This document shows, in pieces, positions 54,772 to 63,807 of a DNA stretch of 64,000 nucleotides (position 1 is its first letter; each line of letters starts with the position of its first letter). Under the pieces are notes generated by a model. The model was not told where the DNA came from. It did not search any database and worked only from the letters and a program-made list of their open reading frames with translations. Origin of the DNA: Palsa-504 sp963800415 (GTDB taxonomy: Bacteria; Actinomycetota; Actinomycetes; Streptosporangiales; Streptosporangiaceae); NCBI GenBank assembly GCA_963800415.1, contig CAWDBS010000077.1:5025-69024 (forward strand), written 5' to 3'. The translations under genes and the position numbers were made by a program.

Positions 54772-55164
54772 CTATTCGTCGAGCGTGGCGGCGTCGGCGG
54801 GGACGTCCACGGAGTATCGCTTCAGGATCTCCAGCGGGACGATCTCGAGCGCGCGCTGGTGCGTCGAGGCCAGGACCACCGGCGCGGCGGCGCCGTCCCG
54901 GTGCGCCTGCAGCCAGTTGGCCGCCGTCACGCACCACCGGTCCCCCGGCACCAGCCCCGGGAACCGGAACTGGGGCATCGGCGTGGACAGGTCGTTGCCG
55001 ATCTGGCGCTGATGCTCGAGGAATTCGGTGGTCACCACCGCGCAGATCGTGTGGCTGCCCAGGTCCTCGGGGCCGGTCGTGCAGCATCCATCGCGGTAGA
55101 AGCCGGTGAGTGGATCGGTCCCACATGGCTCGAGCTCGTCGCCGAGCACATTACGGTCGCCCAT
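54772..55164 (-). CDS. DUF2237 family protein
   Basis: 130 residues from the ATG at 55164 (MGDRNVLGDELEPCGTDPLT). GFYRDGCCTTGPEDLGSHTIC and PGDRWCVTAANWLQAHRDG are the conserved blocks of DUF2237, with several invariant cysteines that may bind a metal. TTEFLEHQRQIGNDLSTP also fits. Function unknown. Divergent from the Rieske oxygenase gene. Confidence 0.92.
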   Translation of the reverse strand: MGDRNVLGDELEPCGTDPLTGFYRDGCCTTGPEDLGSHTICAVVTTEFLEHQRQIGNDLSTPMPQFRFPGLVPGDRWCVTAANWLQAHRDGAAAPVVLASTHQRALEIVPLEILKRYSVDVPADAATLDE

Positions 55165-55292
55165 GCATTGCAGTATCCGCACCGCGCCCGCCCGTCCGCA
55201 AGATCGCTCCGGTTTCCCGCGGGCGCGGAACGGGGTCCCGCGGGGCGGTGGACGGCGGGGCGGCCTGGACAGGCGCCGGAGCGCCGCTTAGT

Positions 55293-55314
55293 CTTGACTG
55301 TATGGTCAGTCAAG
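55293..55314. promoter_or_regulatory. TetR-like operator at the Rieske oxygenase start
   Basis: Perfect 8-bp arms CTTGACTG / CAGTCAAG around TATGGT. The core TTGACTGTATGGTCAGTCAA matches the site at 58240 in 17 of 20 positions. The annotated ATG of the oxygenase (55302) lies in its centre. Typical size and symmetry of TetR-family operators. Confidence 0.75.
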
Positions 55315-56504
55315 ATTTTCGGGTCCGCTCCGGGACCGCATCCGTTCCGGCGCCGCTTGATCGCGGTGAGCTGGAGCTGGCGCTGCGGCCGTTCGGGGAA
55401 AGCCGGATGCTGCCACGGGCGGCTTACGTGGACCCCACCGTGTTCGACTGGGAGCAGCGGCACTTCTTCGGCGGCGGCTGGATGTGCGTGGCGCGGAGTG
55501 AGCAGCTGCCCCAGCCGGGCGACCAGCGCGCCGAGGCCACCGGCGAGGGCGGCGTGCTGCTGGTCCGCGGCGAGGACGGCGAGCTGCGGGCGTTCGCGAA
55601 CACCTGCCGGCACCGCGGCCACGAGCTGCTGCCATGCGGTCAGGGCGCCCAGGAGAAGGTGATCATCTGCCCCTACCACGCCTGGACGTACTCGCTGTCC
55701 GGCGAACTCCGCGCGGCAGCGGGTTTCCGCAAGCACCGCGGCTTCGACTTCGGCCAGTGGGGCCTGGCCGCGCTGCCGGTGGCCGAATGGCACGGGCTGG
55801 TGTTCGTGGACGGCTCGGGGGGCGCGGCGGGGTCTTTGCACGAGGCGCTGGCCAAGCTGGACGAGCTGGTCGCGCCGTACGAGCCAGAGCGGCTGGTGAC
55901 CGCCGGGCAGCACCGCTACGACGCCGCGGCGAACTGGAAGACCCTCACCGAGAACTACCACGAGTGCTACCACTGCCCGTCCATCCACCCCGAGCTGTGC
56001 CGGGTCAGCCCGCCCAAGAGCGGCGAGAACTACGCCGCCGACGGCGCCTGGATCGGCGGCTGGATGGACCTGCGCGACGGCATGGCGACGATGTCCCTGG
56101 ACGGCCGGAGCGGCGGAGTCCCGCTGCGCGGCCTGGACCCGCAGGGCCTGCGGACCGTCATCTACGTCAACATCTTCCCGAACGTGCTGATCAGCCTGCA
56201 CCCGGACTACGTGATGACGCACCGGCTGATCCCGGTCGCCGCGGACCGGACCACGATCGAGTGCACCTGGGCGTTCGCGCCCGAGGCTGTCGCCCGGCCG
56301 GACTTCGACCCCGGCTACGCGGTGGAGTTCTGGGACATCACCAACAAGCAGGACTGGGCCGCGTGCGAATCCGTGCAGCGCGGGCTGTCCTCGCCGCACG
56401 CCTCCCCCGGCCCGCTGTCGCCCGCCGAGGATGCGGTGTACTCCTACGTCACCACCATGGCCCGGGCCTACCTGGGTCAATCGGTCTGGAGCCCGGTACC
56501 GTAG
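55302..56504 (+). CDS. Rieske non-heme iron oxygenase, alpha subunit
   Basis: 400 residues if read from ATG 55302. Rieske cluster ligands in CRHRGHELLP and CPYHAWTY. The catalytic iron site is NYHECYHCPSIHPEL (His-x4-His). Relatives of this shape include glycine-betaine, stachydrine and other quaternary-amine demethylases as well as aromatic oxygenases. Start is uncertain: ATG 55302 lies inside the operator and would need a leaderless transcript; ATG 55407 (MLPRAAYVDPTVFDWEQ) keeps most of the domain. No ferredoxin or reductase gene is adjacent. The peroxidase gene follows four bases after the stop. Confidence 0.9.
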   Translation: MVSQDFRVRSGTASVPAPLDRGELELALRPFGESRMLPRAAYVDPTVFDWEQRHFFGGGWMCVARSEQLPQPGDQRAEATGEGGVLLVRGEDGELRAFANTCRHRGHELLPCGQGAQEKVIICPYHAWTYSLSGELRAAAGFRKHRGFDFGQWGLAALPVAEWHGLVFVDGSGGAAGSLHEALAKLDELVAPYEPERLVTAGQHRYDAAANWKTLTENYHECYHCPSIHPELCRVSPPKSGENYAADGAWIGGWMDLRDGMATMSLDGRSGGVPLRGLDPQGLRTVIYVNIFPNVLISLHPDYVMTHRLIPVAADRTTIECTWAFAPEAVARPDFDPGYAVEFWDITNKQDWAACESVQRGLSSPHASPGPLSPAEDAVYSYVTTMARAYLGQSVWSPVP

Positions 56505-56508
56505 CAGC

Positions 56509-57090
56509 GTGACCATACTTGACATACCGGTGAAGACCCTGGCGGGGCAGGACGCCTCGCTTGGCTCGGTCGTCTCGCCCGGATCGGCGCTGCTCGTGGT
56601 GAACGTGGCCTCCAAATGCGGGCTGACGCCGCAGTACACCGCCCTGGAAAAGCTGCACGAGCAGTTCGCCGCGCGCGGGCTGTCGGTGGTCGGCTTCCCG
56701 TGCAACCAGTTCGGCGGGCAGGAGCCCGGCACGGCCGACCAGATCGCCGAGTTCTGTTCGGCGACTTACGGGGTCAGCTTCCCGATGTTCGAGAAGATCG
56801 AGGTGAACGGTCCCGGGCGGCACGCGATCTACGAAGAGCTCACCGCGGTGCCGGACGCGAACGGCGAGGCCGGCGACATCCAGTGGAACTTCGAGAAGTT
56901 CCTGGTGCGCCCCGACGGCACCGTGGCGGCCCGGTTCCGCCCGCGCACCACGCCGGACGACCCCGAGGTGCTCGCGGCCATCGAAGCGAACCTCCCCGCG
57001 GACACTACCTCGGCTGAAGCGTGCCTGTTTTTTCGGGCCTGGGTCAGGCGAGCAGGGCGGGGCCGCGCTTGGTCATCTGGCGAGCGATGA
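56509..57090 (+). CDS. Glutathione-peroxidase family protein (Cys type)
   Basis: About 193 residues from the GTG at 56509. NVASKCGLTPQY holds the peroxidatic Cys (C37, not selenocysteine), FPCNQFGGQE the Gln and DIQWNFEKFLV the Trp of the triad. Bacterial Cys members reduce peroxides with thioredoxin. The family normally ends near EANLPA; here about 28 extra residues run on to 57090 and overlap the convergent acyl-CoA-dehydrogenase gene by 47 bases. Four bases after the Rieske gene, so co-transcribed with it. Confidence 0.92.
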   Translation: MTILDIPVKTLAGQDASLGSVVSPGSALLVVNVASKCGLTPQYTALEKLHEQFAARGLSVVGFPCNQFGGQEPGTADQIAEFCSATYGVSFPMFEKIEVNGPGRHAIYEELTAVPDANGEAGDIQWNFEKFLVRPDGTVAARFRPRTTPDDPEVLAAIEANLPADTTSAEACLFFRAWVRRAGRGRAWSSGER

Positions 57091-58210
57091 TCATGCGCTG
57101 GATCTCGCTGGTGCCTTCCCAGATCCGCTCCACGCGGAGCTCGCGGAAGAAGCGCTCGGCCACGTTCTCGCGCATGTAGCCGCGGCCGCCGAACACCTGG
57201 ACGGCGCGGTCGGCGACCCGGCCCGCCATCTCCGAGCAGTAGAGCTTGGCCATCGAGCATTGCGCGTGTGACACCTTCACGTCGGCGCCGCGGTCGATGG
57301 CGCGGGCCGTCTCATACGTCATCGCCCGGGCCGCGAACAGCTCGGTGAGGCTGTCCGCCAGCATCCCGGCCACCAGGCCGCGCTCGCTGATCGGCTGGCC
57401 GCCGGCCTGGCGCGCGGCGGCGAACGCGGTCATCTCCTCGGTGAGCCGCCCGGCCGCGCCGAGGCAGCGGGCCGCCACCATCAGCCGCTCGAACCTGAAC
57501 CAGTCGTACGCGAAGGCCATCCCGTCACCCTCCTCGCCGACCAGGTTCGCCGCCGGGACGCGCACGTCGGTGAACGCGACGATCGGGTGGTGGTGGCTGA
57601 TCGTGTGCGAGTAGGCCGGCGTCCGGACCACCCGGACGCCCGGGCTCGGCAGGTCCACCAGGAACATCGCGTGCTCGCCGTGGTGCGGCCCGCCGGTCAG
57701 CCGGGCCTGGAAGAAGGCGAAGTCGGCCGTGTTGAACGAGGTGACGTGCCACTTGACGCCGTTGAGCACGTAGTGGCCGACGTCCGCCTGCGCGGTCGCA
57801 TCGATCGCGTCGACGTCGGAACCGGCGCCCTCCTCGGTGATCGCGTAGCACTCCTCCCGCTCCCCGGCGATCGCGGGCCGGACGTAGCGGTCGATCTGGT
57901 CGCGGGTGGCCACGGCGGGCAGCCAGGACGGCGGGGTGGCCGCTACCCAGCCGAGCGCGTTGGTCACCCGGCCCATCTGCTCCTGGACGAGCACCTGCTG
58001 CAGCGAGGTGCAGCCACCGCCGCCGAGTTCTTCCGGCATGTTCGTGGCGTACAAGCCGAGCTCGCGGGCGCGCTTGGCGTGCGCGGCGGTCACGTCGGCG
58101 GGCAGCTCCCCGCCGGACCGTTCGGCCTCTTCCTCGAGCGGGATCAGCTCGTCCGCGAACCCGTGGGCCCGCGCCTGGATCTGGCGATCTTCTTCCGACA
58201 ACCCGTACAT
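57044..58210 (-). CDS. Acyl-CoA dehydrogenase family protein
   Basis: 388 residues from the ATG at 58210 (GGAGGT eight bases upstream). FAD/substrate segments AITEEGAGSDVDAI and VNGVKWHVTSFNTADF, helix region AKLYCSEMAGRVADRAVQVF, and GRGYMRENVAERFFRELRVE with RIWEGTSEIQRMIIARQM at the C-terminus. Flavin dehydrogenase of an acyl-CoA or a similar thioester; substrate unknown. Its promoter region holds the second TetR-like operator, shared with the divergent DAO-type gene. Confidence 0.93.
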   Translation of the reverse strand: MYGLSEEDRQIQARAHGFADELIPLEEEAERSGGELPADVTAAHAKRARELGLYATNMPEELGGGGCTSLQQVLVQEQMGRVTNALGWVAATPPSWLPAVATRDQIDRYVRPAIAGEREECYAITEEGAGSDVDAIDATAQADVGHYVLNGVKWHVTSFNTADFAFFQARLTGGPHHGEHAMFLVDLPSPGVRVVRTPAYSHTISHHHPIVAFTDVRVPAANLVGEEGDGMAFAYDWFRFERLMVAARCLGAAGRLTEEMTAFAAARQAGGQPISERGLVAGMLADSLTELFAARAMTYETARAIDRGADVKVSHAQCSMAKLYCSEMAGRVADRAVQVFGGRGYMRENVAERFFRELRVERIWEGTSEIQRMIIARQMTKRGPALLA

Positions 58211-58239
58211 CCGGCGGTACCTCCAGGCGCCAGTCCTTA

Positions 58240-58259
58240 TTGACTGAATGTTCAGTCTA
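58240..58259. promoter_or_regulatory. TetR-like operator between the acyl-CoA-dehydrogenase-like and DAO-type genes
   Basis: TTGACTGAATGTTCAGTCTA, with 7-bp arms GACTGAA / TTCAGTC. It lies 29 bp upstream of the minus-strand gene and 22 bp upstream of the plus-strand gene, so one bound dimer could block both. Nearly the same as the site at 55293. Confidence 0.75.
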
Positions 58260-58281
58260 TGCCAGCATCGGTCGTGTGCCA

Positions 58282-59483
58282 ATGAGTGATACAGCGGACG
58301 CCGTGGTGGTGGGCGGCGGGACGGTGGGCGCCTGGTGCGCCTACTTCCTGCGCCGGGCCGGGCTGGCACGGGTCGTCCTGATCGAGAAGGGCTTCCTCGG
58401 CCAGGGCGCCAGCAGCCGGGCGGCCGGGGTGGTACGGATGCAGGGCGGGACGCCCGAGGCGGTGCGCCTGGGTCAGTGGTCCCGCCGGTTCTACCTGAGC
58501 CAGCGGGACGAGATCGGCACCGACTCCGGGTTCACCGAGCAGGGGTACCTGCTGCCCTGCTTCACCGCGGCGGAGGTCGCGGCGGCGCACGCGCGGATAG
58601 AGATGCAGTCCCCGCTGGGCGTCCCGGTGCGCTGGCTCGAGCCCGATGAGGTGGACGCGGCCAACCCGACGCTCGCGCCCGGGCAGACGCTCGGCGGCAC
58701 CTTCTGCGCCCAGGACGGGTTCATCACGCCGCCGCGCAACGTGGCCGCCTACACGGTGGCGCTGATCCGCAGCGGCGTCGAAGTCCGCGAGCACGTCGCC
58801 TTCCGGGGCCTGGCCGCCGACAACCCGGGCCCGGCGGCCGCGGCCGCGGCGTCGTGGTCGAGACGAGCCAGGGGCGGATCGGCGCGGGCCTGGTGGTGCT
58901 CACCGGCGGGCCGAAGCTCGCCGAGGTCGGCCAGCTGGCCGGCCTGCGCATCCCGGCCGGCGGCGTCCGGCACCAGGTCGCGGTGACCGAGCGGCACCCT
59001 GACCTGGATCCGGCCCGGGTGCCGATGGTGTTCGACCTGGCCGCGGGGCTCTACTGGCGGCCGGAGGAGGGCGGCCTGCTGTTCGGCATGAGCAACCCGG
59101 AGGAACCACCCGGCGAGAACCGCGAGGTGGACGAGGAGTACCTGGCCAAGATGCGGGCCCGGCTGGCCGCGCTGGTCCCGGTCACCGCGGGCCTCGGGCT
59201 ACGCCGGGTCTGGGCCGCGACCATCGACTACACCCCGGACCACCTGCCCATCATCGGCCGGGCGCCCGGGCTGGCCGGCGTCACGGTGGCCTGCGCCGGC
59301 GGGGCCGGCATGATGTGGGGGCCTGGCGTGGCGCGGGCCGCGGCCGACGTCGCGCTCACCGGCTCTTCCGACGTGCTCGACGTATCGCCGCTCGGCCTCG
59401 ACCGCTTCGACGAGGCCGGCCACAGCCGCCTCGCGACCGACCCCATCGCCCTGCCCTTCCCGGAGAGGATCGCCTCGTCATGA
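58282..59483 (+). pseudogene. DAO-type FAD oxidoreductase (sarcosine-oxidase-like), one frameshift
   Basis: ATG 58282. VVVGGGTVGAWCAYFLRRAG binds FAD; QGASSRAAGVVRMQGG and SGVEVREHVAFRGLA follow. Near 58835-58855, in a GC-repetitive stretch (GGCCGCGGCC), the frame shifts; VVVETSQGRIGAGLVVLTGG, GLYWRPEEGGLLFGMSNPEE and WAATIDYTPDHLPIIGRAPG continue in the new frame to 59483. The family oxidises amines such as sarcosine or dimethylglycine. One indel in a difficult sequence may be an error. It is followed by an ATGA overlap with the cupin gene. Confidence 0.85.
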
Positions 59484-59833
59484 TCACCGTCAACCCTTCG
59501 ACCCCGTTCCTGGCCGCCGCGGCCGACGCGAAGCTCGAGGACTGGGGCCCGCTGGAGGAGGCCACCGGCGAGCCGATGCACACCTCGGGCACCACGTTGT
59601 GGTCCGGCGACGGCGCCCAGGAGGCCGGCGTGTGGGAGTGCACGCCCGGGCCGTCCCGGTGGAGCCTGGCCGACAACGAGTTCGTGCACATCCTGTCGGG
59701 CCGCATGACGGTTACGCCGGACGGCGGCGAGCCGGCCGAGATCGGGCCGGGCGACACCGCCGTCTTCCCCCGCGGCTGGGCCGGGACCTGGCAGATCCAC
59801 GAGACGATCCGCAAGCTCTACGTTTTGTTCTGA
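59480..59833 (+). CDS. Cupin domain protein (DUF861-like)
   Basis: 117 residues. Its ATG overlaps the oxidoreductase stop as ATGA (59480-59483), so it is translationally coupled. GVWECTPGPSRWSLADNEFV, HILSGRMTVTPDGGEP and GDTAVFPRGWAGTWQIHETI are the DUF861 cupin pattern (also seen in ethanolamine-utilisation EutQ-like proteins). Such cupins bind small ligands or metals in amine catabolism operons. The exact role is unknown. Confidence 0.9.
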   Translation: MITVNPSTPFLAAAADAKLEDWGPLEEATGEPMHTSGTTLWSGDGAQEAGVWECTPGPSRWSLADNEFVHILSGRMTVTPDGGEPAEIGPGDTAVFPRGWAGTWQIHETIRKLYVLF

Positions 59834-59854
59834 TGCTGGCGGTAGCCTGGAGAT

Positions 59855-60913
59855 ATGGAATATCGCACGCTAGGACGCAGTGGCTGCACGGTATCGAGCT
59901 TGTGCCTGGGCACGATGACGTTCGGAGTCGAGACCGACGAACCCGGCGCGCACCAGCAGCTCGACCGCTTCATCGAGGCGGGCGGCAACCTGGTGGACAC
60001 CGCCGACGTATACGGCGACGGGAGGTCGGAAGAGATCACCGGGCGCTGGTTCGCCAGCCGCCCGGCCGACGTCACCGAGCCTGCGGTGCTGGCCACCAAG
60101 GGCCGCTTCCCGCGATCCGGCGACGACTCACCGAACGGCGCCGGGCTGTCCGCGCGTCACCTGACCCGCGCGCTGGACGCCTCGCTGCGGCGGCTGGGGC
60201 TGGAGTCGGTCGACCTGTACCAGGTACACGCCTACGACCCGCTGACGCCGCTCGAGGAGACGCTGCGCACGCTGGACCAGTTCATCCAGGCAGGCAAGAT
60301 CCGCTACTACGGCCTGTCCAACTTCACCGGCTGGCAGCTGACCAAGTCCGTCCACCTGGCCCGGGCGCTGAACGTGGCCGGACCGGTGACGCTCCAGCCG
60401 CAGTACAGCCTGCTGGCGCGGGAGATCGAGTGGGAGATCGTGCCCGCCGTGCTCGACGCCGGGATGGGCATGCTGCCGTGGGGCCCGCTTGGCGGGGGCT
60501 GGCTGTCCGGCAAGTACCAGCGCGACCAGCGCCCGTCCGGGGACACCCGCCTGGGCGACGACCCGAACCGCGGCATGGAAGCCTACGACCGGCGCGGCAC
60601 GGAACGCACCTGGAACGTCATCGACGCGGTGCAGAAGGTGGCCCAGGACCGCGGGGTGTCCATGGCCGAGGTCGCGCTGGCCTGGGTGACCGCCCGGCCC
60701 GGCGTTACCTCGACCATCCTCGGCGCCCGCACGCTCGGCCAGCTCGAGGCCAACCTGCGCTCGGCGGACCTGGAGCTGACCGGGGCCGAGACCGCCGCCC
60801 TGGACGCCGCCAGCGACCCGCACCCGGTCGACTACCCCTACGGTGAGCTCGGCGTGGACCAGCGTTCCCGCCGCCTGGCGGCGATCGCGGAGCCGGCCGG
60901 GCAATCACCATGA
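59855..60913 (+). CDS. Aldo/keto reductase
   Basis: 352 residues. Tetrad: Asp in LVDTADVYGDG, Tyr in DVYGDGRSE, Lys in LATKGRFPRSG and His in YQVHAYDPLTP. IRYYGLSNFTGWQLTKSVH and the C-terminal TSTILGARTLGQLEANLRSA bind NADPH. Branch is the YajO/PdxI-like group acting on aldehydes. It starts 21 bp after the cupin gene, so it is the last gene of the operon controlled from 58240. It could reduce an aldehyde produced by demethylation or amine oxidation (inference). Confidence 0.92.
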   Translation: MEYRTLGRSGCTVSSLCLGTMTFGVETDEPGAHQQLDRFIEAGGNLVDTADVYGDGRSEEITGRWFASRPADVTEPAVLATKGRFPRSGDDSPNGAGLSARHLTRALDASLRRLGLESVDLYQVHAYDPLTPLEETLRTLDQFIQAGKIRYYGLSNFTGWQLTKSVHLARALNVAGPVTLQPQYSLLAREIEWEIVPAVLDAGMGMLPWGPLGGGWLSGKYQRDQRPSGDTRLGDDPNRGMEAYDRRGTERTWNVIDAVQKVAQDRGVSMAEVALAWVTARPGVTSTILGARTLGQLEANLRSADLELTGAETAALDAASDPHPVDYPYGELGVDQRSRRLAAIAEPAGQSP

Positions 60914-61161
60914 CAAGGGGTCTTGCTCTTCACCGGAGCGTGCTGCTAAAGGCCCGGTTTCATGATTCCGGAAGGCGGGACGCCTGGCCGGTGCCGGGCG
61001 TGACTGGCGTGGCGACTCAGCGGAATACCGCAGCTCTCCCGCTGCTGAAATCGTCGCTAGCCCGTTTTCGTGATGCCCTTCGCGGCCGAGACCGTACTGC
61101 GCCTGCACGACGAGCCGTTATGGCCTAGGCAGTCCTGCGGGCACGGCACGATGGAACCCTT

Positions 61162-63677
61162 ATGACGCTTACTGACCTGCTGCCTGCCACGCCCGATCCG
61201 GACGCCGTCTTCGACGCCTTTGCCGGGTGGTCCAAGCGGCGCGGGCTGGCGCTGTACCCGCACCAGGAGGAAGCGCTCATCGAGATCGTCTCGGGGGCGA
61301 ACGTCATCCTGTCCACCCCGACCGGGTCCGGCAAGAGCCTGGTCGCCGCGGGTGCTCACTTCACCGCGCTGGCGGACGGCAGGCGGACGTTCTACACCGC
61401 GCCGATCAAGGCGCTGGTGTCGGAGAAGTTCTTCGACCTGTGCAACGCGTTCGGCCCGGCGCAGATCGGCATGATGACCGGGGACGCCAGCGTCAACCCG
61501 CAGGCGCCGATCATCTGCTGCACCGCCGAGGTGCTGGCCAACATCGCGCTGCGGGACGGCGCCGACGCCGACGCCGGCCAGGTCGTGATGGACGAGTTCC
61601 ATTTCTACGCCGACCCCGACCGCGGCTGGGCCTGGCAGGTCCCCCTGCTGGAACTGCCCCGGGCGCAGTTCGTGCTGATGTCCGCGACCCTCGGCGACAT
61701 GACCAGGTTCGAGGCTGACCTGACCAGGCGCACCGGCCGGCCTACCGCGGTGATCCACTCAGCCGAGCGTCCGGTGCCGCTGGTCTTCTCCTTCGTCATC
61801 GAGCCGCTGCACGAGACCCTGAAGGAACTGCTCAGCACCGGTCAGGCGCCGGTCTACGTGGTGCACTTCACGCAGGCGGCGGCCCTGGAGCAGGCGCAGG
61901 CGCTGATGAGCGTGAACGTCTGCAGCCGGGCCGAGAAGGACGCCATCGCCGAACTGATCGGCGACTTCCGGTTCTCGGCCGGGTTCGGCAAGACGCTGTC
62001 CCGGCTGGTGCGGCACGGCATCGGCGTCCACCACGCCGGCATGCTGCCCAGGTACCGCCGGCTGGTCGAAACGCTGGCGCAGGCCGGGCTGCTGAAGGTC
62101 ATCTGCGGCACCGACACCCTCGGCGTGGGCATCAACGTCCCGATCCGCACCGTGTTGTTCACCGCGCTGTCCAAGTACGACGGGAGCAAGACGCGGCTGC
62201 TGCAGGCGCGCGAGTTCCACCAGATCGCCGGGCGGGCCGCCGGGCGGGGTTTGACGTAGCCGGCCGGGTGGTCGTCCAGGCCCCGGAGCACGTGGTGGAG
62301 AACGAGCGCGCCCTGGCCAAGGCGGGCGACGACCCGAAGGCGCGGCGGAAGGTGGTCCGCAAGAAGCCGCCGGAGGGCTTCGTCTCGTGGGGGAAGCCGA
62401 CCTTCGAGCGGCTCGTCGCCGCCGACCCCGAGCCGCTGACGTCGAGCTTCAAGGTCACCCATGCGATGGTGCTGAACGTCATCGCCCGCCCGGGCGACGC
62501 GTTCGCCGCGATGCGCCACCTGCTGACCGACAACCACGAGGACCGTTCGGCGCAGCGCAAGCACATCCACCAGGCCATCGCGATCTACCGCGCCCTGCTG
62601 GCCGGCGGCGTGGTGGAACGCCTGGACACGCCCGATGACGAGGGTCGCCTGGTGCGGCTCACCGTCGACCTGCAGTTCGACTTCGCGCTCAACCAGCCGC
62701 TGTCGCCGTTCGCGCTGGCCGCCATCGACCTGCTCGACCGTGCGGCGCCGTCCTACCCGCTGGACGTGCTCTCGGTCATCGAGTCCACCCTGGACAACCC
62801 GCGGCAGGTGCTGTCCGCGCAGCAGTTCCGGGCGCGCGGCGAGGCGGTGGCCCAGATGAAGGCGGACGGCGTCGACTACGAGACGCGACTGGACCTACTG
62901 GACGGGGTCACCTACCCCAAGCCGCTGGAGGACCTGCTCGACGGCGCGTACGAGATTTACCGCCGCGGCCATCCCTGGGTCCTGGATTACTCGGTATCGC
63001 CGAAATCGGTGGTCCGCGATATGTACGAGCGGGCGCTGACCTTCAGCGAGTATGTGGCGTTCTACGGGCTGTCCCGGTCCGAGGGCCTGGTGCTGCGCTA
63101 CCTGGCCGACGCCTACAAGGCGCTGCGCCAGACGGTGCCCGACGAGGCCAAGACCGAGGAGCTGACGGACCTGATCGAATGGCTGGGGGAGATTGTCCGG
63201 CAGGTCGACTCCAGCCTGATCGACGAGTGGGAGCGGCTGCGCAACCCGCTGGCCGACCCGGCGGATCGGGCCGAGGCGCGGCCGGCCACGGTCACCTCGA
63301 ACGTCCGCGCGTTCCGCGTGCTGGTGCGCAACGCGCTGTTCCACCGGGTCCAGCTGGCCGCGCTCGGCCACTACGACGAGCTCGGCTCGCTGGACGAGGC
63401 GCGCGGGTGGGACGCCGACGCGTGGGGTGACGCGCTGGACCACTACTTCGAGATGCACGACGAGATCGGGACCGGGCTGGACGCCCGCGGCCCCGCCCTG
63501 CTGGTCATCGACCAGCAGCCGGACCAGTGGGTCGTCCGGCAGATCTTCGACGATCCCGCGGGCCACCACGACTGGGGCATCAGCGCGGTTGTCGACCTGG
63601 ACGCGTCAGATGAGGCCGGTTCGGCCGTGCTCCGGATTACCGACTGCGGGCAGCTCTCGGGGTTCAGCGGCGACTAG
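61162..63677 (+). pseudogene. Ski2-like DEAD-box helicase with DUF3516, frameshift in motif VI
   Basis: First part 61162-62259: Walker A STPTGSGKSLVAAG, motif II VMDEFHFYADP, motif III LMSATLGDM, GIGVHHAGMLPRYRR and ICGTDTLGVGINVPIRTVLF. It then reads HQIAGRAAGRG and stops; the family has QIAGRAGRRGFD here. The second part continues as DVAGRVVVQAPEHVVENERA and runs to 63677 through the C-terminal DUF3516 region (FKVTHAMVLNVI, LDGVTYPKPLEDLLDGAY). A one-base change near 62245 restores one protein of about 838 residues. These helicases unwind RNA or DNA. Everything else looks intact, so a sequence error is plausible. Confidence 0.88.
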
Positions 63678-63807
63678 CGCTGCTCGTGCTTCCGGGCGGC
63701 GGTCAGCTCTACGTCGAACCTCGCTCGCGCGCAGCGTACGGTACCAGCGCCCAGTAACCCAGTGCGCGGCGCCGCCCGCGATGAGAGAACACCTCCGGAT
63801 CGGCTGG

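Noticed and set aside
60914..61161. Possible small gene before the helicase (MPFAAETVLRLHDEP... ending in an ATGA overlap)
   Set aside because: About 30 residues, no recognisable family; coding bias not convincing. I see nothing else in this gap.
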